Positions 51,926 to 60,435 of a DNA stretch of 64,000 nt are shown one piece after another (position 1 is the stretch's first letter; each line of letters starts with the position of its first letter). Under the pieces are notes generated by a model that ran no database searches, was not told where the DNA came from, and saw nothing but the letters and a program-made list of their open reading frames with translations. Made by a program: the position numbers and the translations under genes. The DNA comes from Chloroflexi bacterium HGW-Chloroflexi-6 (lineage in GTDB: Bacteria; Chloroflexota; Anaerolineae; Anaerolineales; Villigracilaceae): positions 186,001-250,000 of the forward strand of contig PHBU01000007.1 in NCBI GenBank assembly GCA_002840685.1, in the 5' to 3' direction.

Positions 51926-54310
51926 ATGATCACTGAAAAATCCAAATTGCTGTTTCTCGTTCTTATTCTGTTCGGAATTTCTTTGCTTGTCGGTTGTGGA
52001 GTTCAGCCGATGGCTCGCCCAACGGCGATACGATTGTCACCAACTGCTGCCAGCCCTTCAACGATTACACCCACTGCGACTCTTGCGGGCTTTCCTACCG
52101 AAGCTGCATCTGTCGAACCATCGCTCACTGCGCCGCCTTACACGCGCTGCCAGGAAATCATCGATGCGCAACTTCCAAAAGATTTCCTGACCGAGGGCTC
52201 GATCATTTTTAGTGGGGAATGTGAAGGTAAACAGGGTTTATACAAACTCTCTTCTGTAACACAAAAGATCGAGCCGTTTCTTGATCAAGAACTAAAGGAA
52301 GGATACTTTACTGAATTTAATGTTTCAAATGATCATCAGTGGTTGGCAATTGGAAATCCATCTTACGATGAAAGCGGTCAATATGTATCCAGTTCTTTGA
52401 TTGTCACGGGGGAAGATGACAAAACTTTAATCCGGTACCCAGAGAATAGAAATTGGAATTATCTCGAGGGGTGGTTGGGAAACCAACGAGTTCAGATTTC
52501 ATCGTGGGTTATGTCAGATAATATCTTGCTCAATCCATTCAGTGGAAAAGTACACCTACTGCCCAATGTTGGCGGGATTGCCTATTTTGATTCTCAGCTT
52601 ACGAGGGCCTTATATTTTGACGAGTTATCGCAGCAATACGTTCTAAAAGATACTAAAACTGATCGCGAGTTATGGCATAGCAAAGGTGACACCACCAAAG
52701 CAATCTATAATGATGAACATCATTGGTCGCCAAACGATGTACAAGTTGCATTTCCGGTTTGGGAGAGTAAAGACAGCAATCTTTTCAGGTTTATCGTGGT
52801 TGACCGTGAAGGGAAAGATGTGATCAGTGACCCCATTCAAAGCTTCAGCTATACCGGCTATTTTGGTCAGGCTATGGTCCGTTTTGGCTGGTCTGCCGAT
52901 GGGAAACACCTGATCTATTGGAATGGAGTGAAAAGTGGTGAAAACCAATTAATCTATTGGAATCCGACAACAGGTGAAATCAGCAACTCCGGTTTTGTAA
53001 CACAGGATAATGACCCAGGCTTCCCGGATTTTTCGCCCGATGGACAGAAATTTATCGTTAGTGCCGCAGAAAGCCCTGATGAGAATGCGCCTATCGTCAA
53101 CTATCTTGTTGATCTGGCATCCGGTAAAGTATCCAAACTCGAGATATTATCTTCCATGGTCTGGCTCAAGACAGAAATCGAAATCGCGATGCCAGCGAAG
53201 GAACCGTACCCCTTATTGCCAAAAAATGGTGTGTTAGTGAAACAGGCCTGCGCGCAAAGCCAGGCTTCAAGTGGTAATCCAGTTTTTGATGGAGGGCTTG
53301 TCTTTTTTCGAAAGAATCATTTATATCTCTCCACATCTACCCAGGGAACGCGCGAGCTAGTTAATACCGAATTTCGGCCTGCTACAACGGCTTATGTTTC
53401 TCCCAATCAAAAATGGCTTTTTTACTGGTATGCAGATGCAGACTGGAAACGACATTATTGGCTCTATGAACTTAATGGGCAACCAACCGAAATTATAAAT
53501 AATGAAATTCATGCCGAATACGTTAGCGACGATGTAAGTGGTTGGCAGACTGATGATGAACTATGGGCCATAAGGTCTTTCGACAGAGGATATCTATTCA
53601 ACCCTTTTAAAAATTCATTTAGCTCACCGCCCGAATTTAACTTTGCATATCCTGACGCGCCACTTTGTTGGGCCTATTGTGGTGGAACTGGCGAACCTCC
53701 AGCATGGTTATATAACCAATATGACAATACATTTGAACGCCTTATATATATAATTCCTGGCTCGAATCTTGTTATGCAAGATCGGGATGGGCATACGCTC
53801 TGGCAATATGCCAATGACCTCGTTGGTCTCAACATGCCAAAATGGTCTTCAGATGGCCAAAAATTGGGTGTTCCCTTGCCCAAAGATGAGTTGGGTGAGC
53901 ATTATGAAATTTTTACGGTTGATCGTGATGGTCACCAGAGCCAGTTAACCAACTACACCGCCGCCTATCCCACCATGACGATTGACAAATTCTCCTGGTC
54001 GCCCGATGGCCGTTATATCGCTTTTTGGGGCGATACCCATTCGCAGGAAAACATCGTCCGACAACATCCATATCGTCTCTTTGTGCTGGATACCGTCACC
54101 CGCCAAACCATCGACTATTGTGTGGCTGGTAATTATTTAAGCCATGATGCGCAAGACCACGCCCCGGTCTGGTCACCGGATGGCCGTCAGATCGCCGTAA
54201 ACGGCATTCTAGAGGGCAAACGCCAGATGATCATGCTGGTCGATTTTGCCAGCGGGACGGTTTCGCCGGTGGCTGAAGGTGAACTGATCGGCTGGATGGC
54301 GGAACCGTAA
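51926..54310 (+). CDS. Lipoprotein with TolB/PD40-like beta-propeller repeats
   Basis: A 794-residue lipoprotein (lipobox SLLVGC, Cys24), followed by a Thr/Pro/Ala-rich linker and then repeats of the PD40/WD40-like type: WSADGKHLIYWNG, FPDFSPDGQKFIVS, WSSDGQKLGVPL, WSPDGRYIAFWGD and WSPDGRQIAVNG. These build beta-propellers as in TolB, usually for protein binding at the cell surface. No enzyme signature is visible. Codon use and base composition are visibly more A/T-rich (about 52200-53800) than the neighbours, and near-identical hairpins flank the gene, so it may be acquired. ATG 51926 is chosen over the listed 51917. Confidence 0.82.
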   Translation: MITEKSKLLFLVLILFGISLLVGCGVQPMARPTAIRLSPTAASPSTITPTATLAGFPTEAASVEPSLTAPPYTRCQEIIDAQLPKDFLTEGSIIFSGECEGKQGLYKLSSVTQKIEPFLDQELKEGYFTEFNVSNDHQWLAIGNPSYDESGQYVSSSLIVTGEDDKTLIRYPENRNWNYLEGWLGNQRVQISSWVMSDNILLNPFSGKVHLLPNVGGIAYFDSQLTRALYFDELSQQYVLKDTKTDRELWHSKGDTTKAIYNDEHHWSPNDVQVAFPVWESKDSNLFRFIVVDREGKDVISDPIQSFSYTGYFGQAMVRFGWSADGKHLIYWNGVKSGENQLIYWNPTTGEISNSGFVTQDNDPGFPDFSPDGQKFIVSAAESPDENAPIVNYLVDLASGKVSKLEILSSMVWLKTEIEIAMPAKEPYPLLPKNGVLVKQACAQSQASSGNPVFDGGLVFFRKNHLYLSTSTQGTRELVNTEFRPATTAYVSPNQKWLFYWYADADWKRHYWLYELNGQPTEIINNEIHAEYVSDDVSGWQTDDELWAIRSFDRGYLFNPFKNSFSSPPEFNFAYPDAPLCWAYCGGTGEPPAWLYNQYDNTFERLIYIIPGSNLVMQDRDGHTLWQYANDLVGLNMPKWSSDGQKLGVPLPKDELGEHYEIFTVDRDGHQSQLTNYTAAYPTMTIDKFSWSPDGRYIAFWGDTHSQENIVRQHPYRLFVLDTVTRQTIDYCVAGNYLSHDAQDHAPVWSPDGRQIAVNGILEGKRQMIMLVDFASGTVSPVAEGELIGWMAEP

Positions 54311-54341
54311 ACAAAACCGGGGATATAGCTGGAGAACAAAA

Positions 54342-54373
54342 TCGCGCCGCGGAATTTTTTCCGCGGCGCGCTT
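54342..54373. terminator. GC-rich hairpin (copy 2), bidirectional terminator
   Basis: CGCGCCGCGGAA and TTCCGCGGCGCG flank TTTT; the core is identical to that at 51771. It lies between the convergent lipoprotein and membrane-protein genes. Confidence 0.7.
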
Positions 54374-54410
54374 GATTCCATTGTTTTTAGTTTTTGGCTG
54401 ATCTCGAAAC

Positions 54411-55034
54411 TCAGATCCAGCCCAGAAAACCGGCAAAGACGACCAGCATCAGAATGTCGAGCGCGGCAACCACGCTGATGAAGGTGATCTGGGTTTTGGG
54501 TTTCCAGTCGTAGCAGTAGAAAGCCGCCAGGAAGAAGGGGATGTAGACAGTGACAAAGACCGGGAAGGCTCCCCACCACGGGTAAACCCAGGCGAAGGCC
54601 GGGGTCTGGGCCAGAAAAATCTCGATAAATGAGAAAAAGGCCGCATTGCCGATCGCAAACAGCAGGCGGTTGTTGATGCCCAGGATCTTCATCTGCGGGT
54701 CGGCGGGCAGGAGCTTGCTCATGGTCAGGCCGGCGATCGAGAACATGAAGCTCAACTCGATGCCCACCCCAACCAGCAGCAGCAGGGCCGTGCCAGTCGG
54801 GACTGTCCACAGTGCGTGGCCGCTGAAATGCTGGATCAAGGCGTTCAGGATCTCGTAGAACCAGTGCACCGAGTACAGGGCCAGCCCGGCGGCGATGCCT
54901 TTCCAATTCTTTTGAGAAATCTCGTTGAAGTAAACGTACACCACCAGCGCCAGGAAGGCGATCACATACCATTGGAAGTTTTCGCCTTTTCGCAGGATGG
55001 CTAGGGCCATTTGGGTGACTTCGGGGTTGTTCAT
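54411..55034 (-). CDS. Six-helix membrane protein of unknown function
   Basis: A 207-residue polytopic protein with about six helices and few charges. Conserved-looking loops are SVHWFYEILNALIQHFSGHALW and KILGINNRLLFAIGNAAFFSFIEIFLA. I do not recognise a family. Its ATG overlaps the ywbE stop by 4 bp, so it is translated with that gene. Confidence 0.72.
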   Translation of the reverse strand: MNNPEVTQMALAILRKGENFQWYVIAFLALVVYVYFNEISQKNWKGIAAGLALYSVHWFYEILNALIQHFSGHALWTVPTGTALLLLVGVGIELSFMFSIAGLTMSKLLPADPQMKILGINNRLLFAIGNAAFFSFIEIFLAQTPAFAWVYPWWGAFPVFVTVYIPFFLAAFYCYDWKPKTQITFISVVAALDILMLVVFAGFLGWI

Positions 55035-55255
55035 GCGTTTTCCTCCTTGTTTGGTTCGGTTTCGCTCAGAATATTTTTGACGCGCCCGACCTGTCCGCTG
55101 ACCAGCCGGACTTTGATGCCGTGCGGGTGGCTTGGCGAGTTGGTCAGGATGTCTTTAACGATGCCCTCGGTCAGTTTGCCCGAAACTTGGTCTTGTTTCA
55201 GAACAATTTGGACCCGCAGGCCGGGTTTGATATTGCTGCGATTGATACCGTTCAT
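55031..55255 (-). CDS. YwbE family protein (DUF2196)
   Basis: A 74-residue protein. MNGINRSNIKPGLRVQIVLKQDQ, GIVKDILTNSPSHPHGIKVRL and GQVGRVKNIL match YwbE, a small beta-rich family of unknown function. The listed upstream start adds 20 residues without homology; an AGGTGG lies before the ATG at 55255. It is between an ABC exporter and the membrane protein on the same strand. Confidence 0.85.
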   Translation of the reverse strand: MNGINRSNIKPGLRVQIVLKQDQVSGKLTEGIVKDILTNSPSHPHGIKVRLVSGQVGRVKNILSETEPNKEENA

Positions 55256-55277
55256 TTTATAGTTCCACCTGGGAGAG

Positions 55278-57083
55278 TCATTTGACCTGGCCCGCTTGCA
55301 AACGGGCGTAGACATTTTCGTTGCGGATCAGATCGTTGTGTTTGCCGACCTCGATGATCTGACCTTTTTCGAGCACGACGATCCGGTCGGCGTTGCGGAT
55401 GGTGGACAGGCGGTGGGCGACGATAAAGGTGGTGCGGTTTTTCATCAGCCGCGCCAGGGCCTGCTGGATCAGGGCTTCGGATTCGGTGTCGAGGGCCGAG
55501 GTGGCCTCGTCGAGGATCAACACCCGCGGGTTGCGGACCAGGGCGCGGGCGATCGCCAGACGCTGTTTTTGTCCGCCGGAGAGTTTTGCCCCGCGTTCGC
55601 CGATGTGGGTCTCGATCTCGTCTGGCAGGTTTTGGACAAATTCCCAGGCGTTGGCATCCCGCAGGGCGCTCTCAACCACTTTTTCAGGGACATTGGCCAG
55701 GCCGTAGGTGATGTTCTCGCGGATGCTGCCTTCAAACAGGATCGATTCCTGTGGCACGACTGAGAGAAATTGACGATAGGTGCGCAGATCGATGTCGTTC
55801 ATGTTGCGCCCGTCGAGTAGGATGCGCCCACCGGTCGGGCGCACAAAGCCGATCACCAGGTTCAGGATGGTCGACTTCCCGGCTCCGGAGTGGCCGACCA
55901 GGGCGATGTTTTCACCGGACGGAACCTCCAGTGAGAAGCCGCTGATGGCGGAGGCGTCCGTTTCCGGGTAGTGAAAGTCCACGTTTTCGAAACGGAAATT
56001 GCCCTTTACCGAGTCGAGCGCTATTTTGCCCTCATTCTGCTCCAGGTCAGGAGATTCCAATACTTCCCCGATCGAGCGAACGGACTCGAGACCCTTGCTG
56101 ATGGGCGGCATCAGGTTGACCAGCCCCATGACCGAGTTGGTCAGGCTGCTGAAATAACCGGTCAGCATAACTACATCGCCGGCGGTGATGGGGATGATCT
56201 CATAATAGGCGGCCCAGGCGGCCACCACCAGGCAAACCACGCTGAAAATATTGTAAGTAACCCACGAGAGCGATCCAAATATGGCGTTGGTCAGGTCGAG
56301 TTCCAGCCCGGCTTTGCGAACCTGCGAAAGGGTGCTATCCATCCGTTCCAACTCGTTGCGCTCCAGGCCATGGGCGCGGGTGATGGGGATCAGGTGAGTC
56401 ATCTCGTTGACGCGGGCGGCCATGCGTTCCATCTCTTCACGGAACTGCGTGTTGCGCATAGCTAGGGAGCGGCGCATGGTGTGAACGAGCAAAGCCGAGA
56501 CCGGAACCATGACCAGGAAAAATGGCAGAAAGGCCGGCACGCGCCAGGCGGTGATGACCAGCGCCCCGATCAGGCTGCTGCCTGCGCTCAGGCCGCCTTC
56601 AGAAAGCTGGCGCACCATCTGCTCGATGGCTTCCACATCCCGAACCACTTTGTTTTGCAACACCCCTGCGCTGGCGCGGGTGTAATAGCCGATCGATAGA
56701 CTCTGCAACTGGCGCGAGAGCGCCGAGCGCAGGCGCGTTTCCATGCCGCGCAGGGCGGTGCTCAGTTCGCGCATGTAGAGCACATGAAAGGGAATGTTTT
56801 GGAAGAGCAGCAGCACCAGCACCAGCGCATTCCACCACAATTCCGCGATCGGGCGGCGCTCGACGACCACGTTGATAATATTGGCGGTCAGGAGCGGGGT
56901 TAGCCAGGTTGGGCTGTGCTTAACGATAAAGACGAGCCCGGCCACAAGCAGGTGCAGCCGGTCTGATTCAAAAAGAAGCCAGAGCGTCCGCAATGGGGTT
57001 TCGCCCTGGAAATTGTGTTCAAGAAGGGGTTGTTTCAACAAAAGCGGCGCTCCGATGGATTTTTTGAACCTGCGCAAATCCAT
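55278..57083 (-). CDS. ABC exporter, fused membrane and ATPase domains
   Basis: A 601-residue half-transporter. The ABC_membrane domain (about 35-320, six helices) is followed by the NBD (about 350-600) with Walker A GHSGAGKSTILN, Q-loop SVVPQESILFEGSIREN, signature LSGGQKQRLAIA, Walker B VLILDEATSALD and H-loop AHRLSTI. It should act as a homodimeric exporter of lipids, peptides or drugs (MsbA/LmrA type); the cargo is unknown. It is last upstream of ywbE, 22 bp apart. Confidence 0.95.
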   Translation of the reverse strand: MDLRRFKKSIGAPLLLKQPLLEHNFQGETPLRTLWLLFESDRLHLLVAGLVFIVKHSPTWLTPLLTANIINVVVERRPIAELWWNALVLVLLLFQNIPFHVLYMRELSTALRGMETRLRSALSRQLQSLSIGYYTRASAGVLQNKVVRDVEAIEQMVRQLSEGGLSAGSSLIGALVITAWRVPAFLPFFLVMVPVSALLVHTMRRSLAMRNTQFREEMERMAARVNEMTHLIPITRAHGLERNELERMDSTLSQVRKAGLELDLTNAIFGSLSWVTYNIFSVVCLVVAAWAAYYEIIPITAGDVVMLTGYFSSLTNSVMGLVNLMPPISKGLESVRSIGEVLESPDLEQNEGKIALDSVKGNFRFENVDFHYPETDASAISGFSLEVPSGENIALVGHSGAGKSTILNLVIGFVRPTGGRILLDGRNMNDIDLRTYRQFLSVVPQESILFEGSIRENITYGLANVPEKVVESALRDANAWEFVQNLPDEIETHIGERGAKLSGGQKQRLAIARALVRNPRVLILDEATSALDTESEALIQQALARLMKNRTTFIVAHRLSTIRNADRIVVLEKGQIIEVGKHNDLIRNENVYARLQAGQVK

Positions 57084-57125
57084 TCTTTTTTACCACAAAA
57101 CAGCGAACCCTGCGGCCCCGCGCCG

Positions 57126-58568
57126 CTAAACCTGGCCGGTTTTGGCCTGCGCAAAAGATAATCGCAGACCGCTGCCTTTCCCCACTTCGCTTTCGATCTG
57201 AATGCTCCCGCCCATGCCTTCCATCAGCGATTTGGCGATCGGCAGCCCCAGGCCGAACCCCGGCAGGGTGGATGTTTCTTCGCCGCGATAAAAGCGGTCG
57301 AAAACGTGCTCCAGCTTTTCAGGGGGGATGCCCTCTCCGGCATCCTGCACCCGGATTTCAACCTGGGTTCCGTTGCGGAGAGTTTTGATGGCGATCGGTC
57401 CGCTGGAATGTTTCAGGGCATTGTCGAGCGCGATCAGCACAACCTGTTTGAAAGCATCCCGGTCGCCAAGGATCGTCAGATCCTGCGCTTCGAGATTGAT
57501 CTCGCGCTGCGGGTCGAGCTGGCGTGCCTGACGGCAGGTTTCATCCAGGATCGGTAAAATGGCGAGCGATTCGCTGGCCAGGTTGCGCCCGGCATCGGCG
57601 CGCGCCAGCACCAATAGATCATTGACCAGGCGGATCAGCCGGTCGCTTTCATCGGTCATATCGGCCAAAATATCGGCTTGCTCCTCGGCGGGGATGGACG
57701 GCTCGCGGCGCAAAAGGCCCAGATTGCCGCGCAGGGTTGTCAGCGGGGTGCGCAGCTCGTGGGAAACATCGGCCACAAAATCGCGCTGCATTTCGAGCGA
57801 GTGCGCCACCTGCTGATAGGCGTCCTGCAAACGGGCCAGCATCGAGTTGAATGTGGTAGCCAACTGGCCGACTTCATCCTGTGGCCCGCTATAGGCCACG
57901 CGGCGGGTGAAGTCACGTTCATCGCCAATTGCCTGGGCTGTTTGGGTCAGGCGCTGGATGGGTTGCAGGGTCAGCCCTGACAGCAGCCAGCCAATTCCGA
58001 AGGCCACCAGGATCGTCAGCAGGCTGGCAATGCTGAAGGTGGTTGCCAGAAATTGCAGGGAACGGTCGCGCTCGGTCAGCGGACGCGCGGTTTGCAGAAT
58101 GTAAATAACCTCGCCATTCAGGAGCACCGGACGGGTGTAAATCAGCACAGTTTGTTCCTGGAAAATATCCTTTTCCCACCAGGTTTCCCCGGCCTGGGCG
58201 GCCTGCAGGCCCGCTTGGCTGAGCGGCAGGATATCTTCAACCCGGCCAAACGGGCTGGCTATCAGATTGCCGGTTGCATCGAGCACGCGCAAAATCTCGC
58301 GTTCGGGGAGTTCCCTGAAAACCTGTCCGCCAGAAAAATCTTCGGGGTTGGGTCGCGGCTCGCTGGGGCGCGGTCCGGCGTCAGGGTCGGGGTTGGCGCC
58401 AATCCGCAAAACAGATTCGGCCATGCGCTCGCTGCTTCTTTCCAAATCCTTTTGTAAAGCATCGTAGGTGATGCGGGCTTGAACAAAATAGAGCGAAAAA
58501 CCAAAAACAGCCAGGGTCAGGGCCAGGATGGCATTGTAAAGGAGGGTAAAACGCAGGCGAATGGACAT
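57126..58568 (-). CDS. Sensor histidine kinase
   Basis: A 480-residue membrane kinase. Two helices (about 8-30 and 178-206) flank an extracytoplasmic sensor of about 145 residues. HAMP (about 200-255), HisKA with phospho-acceptor His270 in DVSHELRTPLTTL, and HATPase_c with N box LDNALKHS and G boxes VQDAGEGIPPE and GFGLGLPI follow. It forms a pair with the response regulator directly upstream (TAATG overlap). The signal is unknown. The pair probably controls the divergent VTC/CotH cluster. Confidence 0.95.
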   Translation of the reverse strand: MSIRLRFTLLYNAILALTLAVFGFSLYFVQARITYDALQKDLERSSERMAESVLRIGANPDPDAGPRPSEPRPNPEDFSGGQVFRELPEREILRVLDATGNLIASPFGRVEDILPLSQAGLQAAQAGETWWEKDIFQEQTVLIYTRPVLLNGEVIYILQTARPLTERDRSLQFLATTFSIASLLTILVAFGIGWLLSGLTLQPIQRLTQTAQAIGDERDFTRRVAYSGPQDEVGQLATTFNSMLARLQDAYQQVAHSLEMQRDFVADVSHELRTPLTTLRGNLGLLRREPSIPAEEQADILADMTDESDRLIRLVNDLLVLARADAGRNLASESLAILPILDETCRQARQLDPQREINLEAQDLTILGDRDAFKQVVLIALDNALKHSSGPIAIKTLRNGTQVEIRVQDAGEGIPPEKLEHVFDRFYRGEETSTLPGFGLGLPIAKSLMEGMGGSIQIESEVGKGSGLRLSFAQAKTGQV

Positions 58569-59245
58569 TATTCCTCGCGCAGAACATAGCCCACACCGCG
58601 CACGGTGTGGATCAGACGGGCACGGCCGCCTGCTTCAAGTTTTTTGCGCAGATAGCCGATGTAAATTTCCAGCACATTATCGTCCCCGCCAAAATCGTAA
58701 CCCCAGACCTCGCTCAGAATTTGAGCGCGTTCGAGTACCTGGCGCGGATGGCGCAGGAACAGGTGCAGCAGGTTGAACTCGGTTACGGTCAGGGTCAGGC
58801 TCAGGTCGCCACGGTGCGCTTCACGGGTGGCGGGGTCGATGCTGACGTCCAGGTAGGCGGCAGTCAGGCTTTCGGGTTTGGGCTCGATCCTTCTTAAGAG
58901 CGCGTGGACGCGCGCAACCAACTCGGCGGGTGCAAAGGGTTTTACAAGGTAATCGTCCGCGCCGCTTTCGAGACCGTCGACGCGGTTTTCAATGGCGTCG
59001 CGGGCGGTCAGCATCAGGGCCATGGTTTTGTTTTTATCGGCGCGCAGCTGACGCAGGAGGGTAACGCCGTCCATTTTGGGCATCATCCAATCGACGATCA
59101 ACAGGTCGGGGGTGTGGGTATCGATCAACGGCAGGGCTTCTTCGCCGTTGTTGGCAGTCAGCACGCTAAGGTTTTCATAGACCAGCGTGCGCTGGAGCAT
59201 TTTGAGCAATTTGGGGTCGTCATCGACGATCAAGACAGTAGGCAT
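58568..59245 (-). CDS. OmpR/PhoB-family response regulator
   Basis: A 225-residue regulator. The receiver has the acidic DDD (8-10), phosphoacceptor Asp52 in LLIVDWMMPKMDG and Lys in YLVKPF. The winged-helix Trans_reg_C domain contains LTVTEFNLLHLFLRHPRQVLERAQI and NVLEIYIGYLRKKLE, with the terminal HTVRGVGYVL. It should bind direct repeats with about 11-bp spacing; such CTGTGA repeats lie 150 bp upstream. The start is MPTVLIVDDD, not the longer ORF-track form. Confidence 0.95.
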   Translation of the reverse strand: MPTVLIVDDDPKLLKMLQRTLVYENLSVLTANNGEEALPLIDTHTPDLLIVDWMMPKMDGVTLLRQLRADKNKTMALMLTARDAIENRVDGLESGADDYLVKPFAPAELVARVHALLRRIEPKPESLTAAYLDVSIDPATREAHRGDLSLTLTVTEFNLLHLFLRHPRQVLERAQILSEVWGYDFGGDDNVLEIYIGYLRKKLEAGGRARLIHTVRGVGYVLREE

Positions 59246-59297
59246 AAGATTTACAGGGCGGAACAGAGATGTTAAGGAAAAAACTTGCTGATTTTCT

Positions 59298-59385
59298 CTA
59301 GTACTGGAACTTTCCGATTTTGTAGGGTGAAAACGGCGAATTTCAGCCGTTTTCACCCTACATCTTTATGAAGTTCCAGCACTAG
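59298..59385. repeat. Nested palindromic (MITE-like) element
   Basis: Outer arms CTAGTACTGGAACTT and AAGTTCCAGCACTAG (one mismatch) enclose perfect inner arms TGTAGGGTGAAAACGGC and GCCGTTTTCACCCTACA around GAATTTCA. The whole element is 88 bp, has no coding capacity, and lies between the regulator and its putative binding sites. Confidence 0.75.
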
Positions 59386-59399
59386 TATATGCGCTTTTA

Positions 59400-59477
59400 C
59401 TGTGAAAAAGCTGTGAAAGATTTTGCCCGGGCAGAACTTCTCAGCCTTTTCACAGGCTTTTCTTGGCTTTCTCACAG
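59400..59477. promoter_or_regulatory. Phased CTGTGA boxes, probable response-regulator sites
   Basis: CTGTGAAAAAG (59400) is followed 11 bp later by CTGTGAAAG (59411). In reverse orientation CTTTTCACAG (59446-59455) is followed 22 bp later by CTTTCTCACAG (59467-59477). A TAGAAT box (59488-59493) lies just after the last site, which would overlap its -35 position. This 11-bp phasing is typical of OmpR-family operators. Confidence 0.6.
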
Positions 59478-59598
59478 CGACGGATTTTAGAATGGGGTTG
59501 GTAACTACAAAACAAATCCACCTGTCCACTACCGGTCTGCCAATCATTTTGGCCCGCAAGCTGGAACAGGGAAAAAAAGAGAAAAGGAAAAAAATTAT

Positions 59599-59931
59599 GT
59601 CCACCAATCGCGGCTGAACTACGTTGTGGATCTGCTGTTCTTCGTCGCCATGACCGGCGTCATGTTCAGCGGACTGATGATCTCGAAGGATGTGCTCGCC
59701 ACGTTGGGGATTCAACTCACTGAGGTCAGCCGCAACTGGAAGAGTATCCACTCACTCACCTCCGACGCCTCGCTGATCCTGCTCGGCATTCACTTTGCCC
59801 TGCACTGGAAGTGGATCTTTACCAACCTCAACCGCTATGTCGTCAGCCCGATCGTCAATCTGTTCAGCCGCCCGGTTCCCCAAACCGACCTGGTTGCCCA
59901 GCCGGTGCGGATCGATGACCGCAATCAATAG
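59599..59931 (+). CDS. DUF4405-like membrane protein, start uncertain
   Basis: An approximately 110-residue protein with two or three helices. LNYVVDLLFFVAMTGVMFSGLMIS and SIHSLTSDASLILLGIHFALHWKWI fit DUF4405, a cytochrome-b-like domain with spaced histidines (H743-like positions not assigned). The only SD-linked ATG (59597, MSTNRG) is in another frame and meets a TGA after six codons; the next in-frame start is GTG 59599. Either GTG is used or one base has been lost near the N-terminus. It heads the VTC/CotH cluster. Confidence 0.6.
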   Translation, partial: VHQSRLNYVVDLLFFVAMTGVMFSGLMISKDVLATLGIQLTEVSRNWKSIHSLTSDASLILLGIHFALHWKWIFTNLNRYVVSPIVNLFSRPVPQTDLVAQPVRIDDRNQ

Positions 59932-60012
59932 CCATCTTCCCCCGGGGGCGGGTTAGCCCTGCTGTCGACAGACAGGACCCGCCCCTCACTCTTCAATAAA
60001 AAGGAAAACACC

Positions 60013-60345
60013 ATGAAAACCATGATGAACATTGTCATTATCCTGTTGGTCGCAGCGATCGTCGCCGGAGGTTTTTATCTGCTTGCCAACAATACAGCGG
60101 GGATTGACTCTGCTGAAGAAGGCGGGGGCCAACCAGCCATGACCAGCCCAGACGGAACCCGCCCGGAGCGCCCTGAAGGAATGGCCGGCCGCGATGGCAA
60201 CGAACACGGCGCGTCGATCGGACAGGGACTGGCCGGTGTGGGCGGCTCGTTGCTCAAACTGAGTGTAATCGTTGGCATCGTCTTGCTCATCCAAAAAGGG
60301 ATCGCGCTGGTTTCATCCGGGCGGCAGCCGAAGGCAAGCGCCTGA
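60013..60345 (+). CDS. Small two-helix membrane protein
   Basis: A 110-residue protein with an N-terminal helix (MNIVIILLVAAIVAGGFYLLA), a Gly/Pro/Glu-rich middle (PDGTRPERPEGMAGRDG) and a second helix near 80-97. The middle resembles the low-complexity loop of the CotH protein downstream. AAAAAGGAAA precedes the ATG. No known family is recognised. Its place in the cluster suggests a partner of the VTC/DUF4956/CotH proteins. Confidence 0.68.
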   Translation: MKTMMNIVIILLVAAIVAGGFYLLANNTAGIDSAEEGGGQPAMTSPDGTRPERPEGMAGRDGNEHGASIGQGLAGVGGSLLKLSVIVGIVLLIQKGIALVSSGRQPKASA

Positions 60346-60357
60346 TCGGAGCCAACT

Positions 60358-60420
60358 ATGAATCTCAAATTTCCACTGTTACTTCTTTGTATCTTCACAG
60401 CCAACTTTAAACATCACTAA
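60358..60420 (+). CDS. Possible 20-residue hydrophobic peptide
   Basis: ATG 60358 has CGGAG 7 nt upstream and opens MNLKFPLLLLCIFTANFKHH, ending 15 nt before the VTC gene. It looks like a lone signal or membrane peptide, or a remnant. It is too short for the ORF track and may be chance. Confidence 0.3.
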   Translation: MNLKFPLLLLCIFTANFKHH

Positions 60421-60435
60421 CCCATCAGGATTGCT

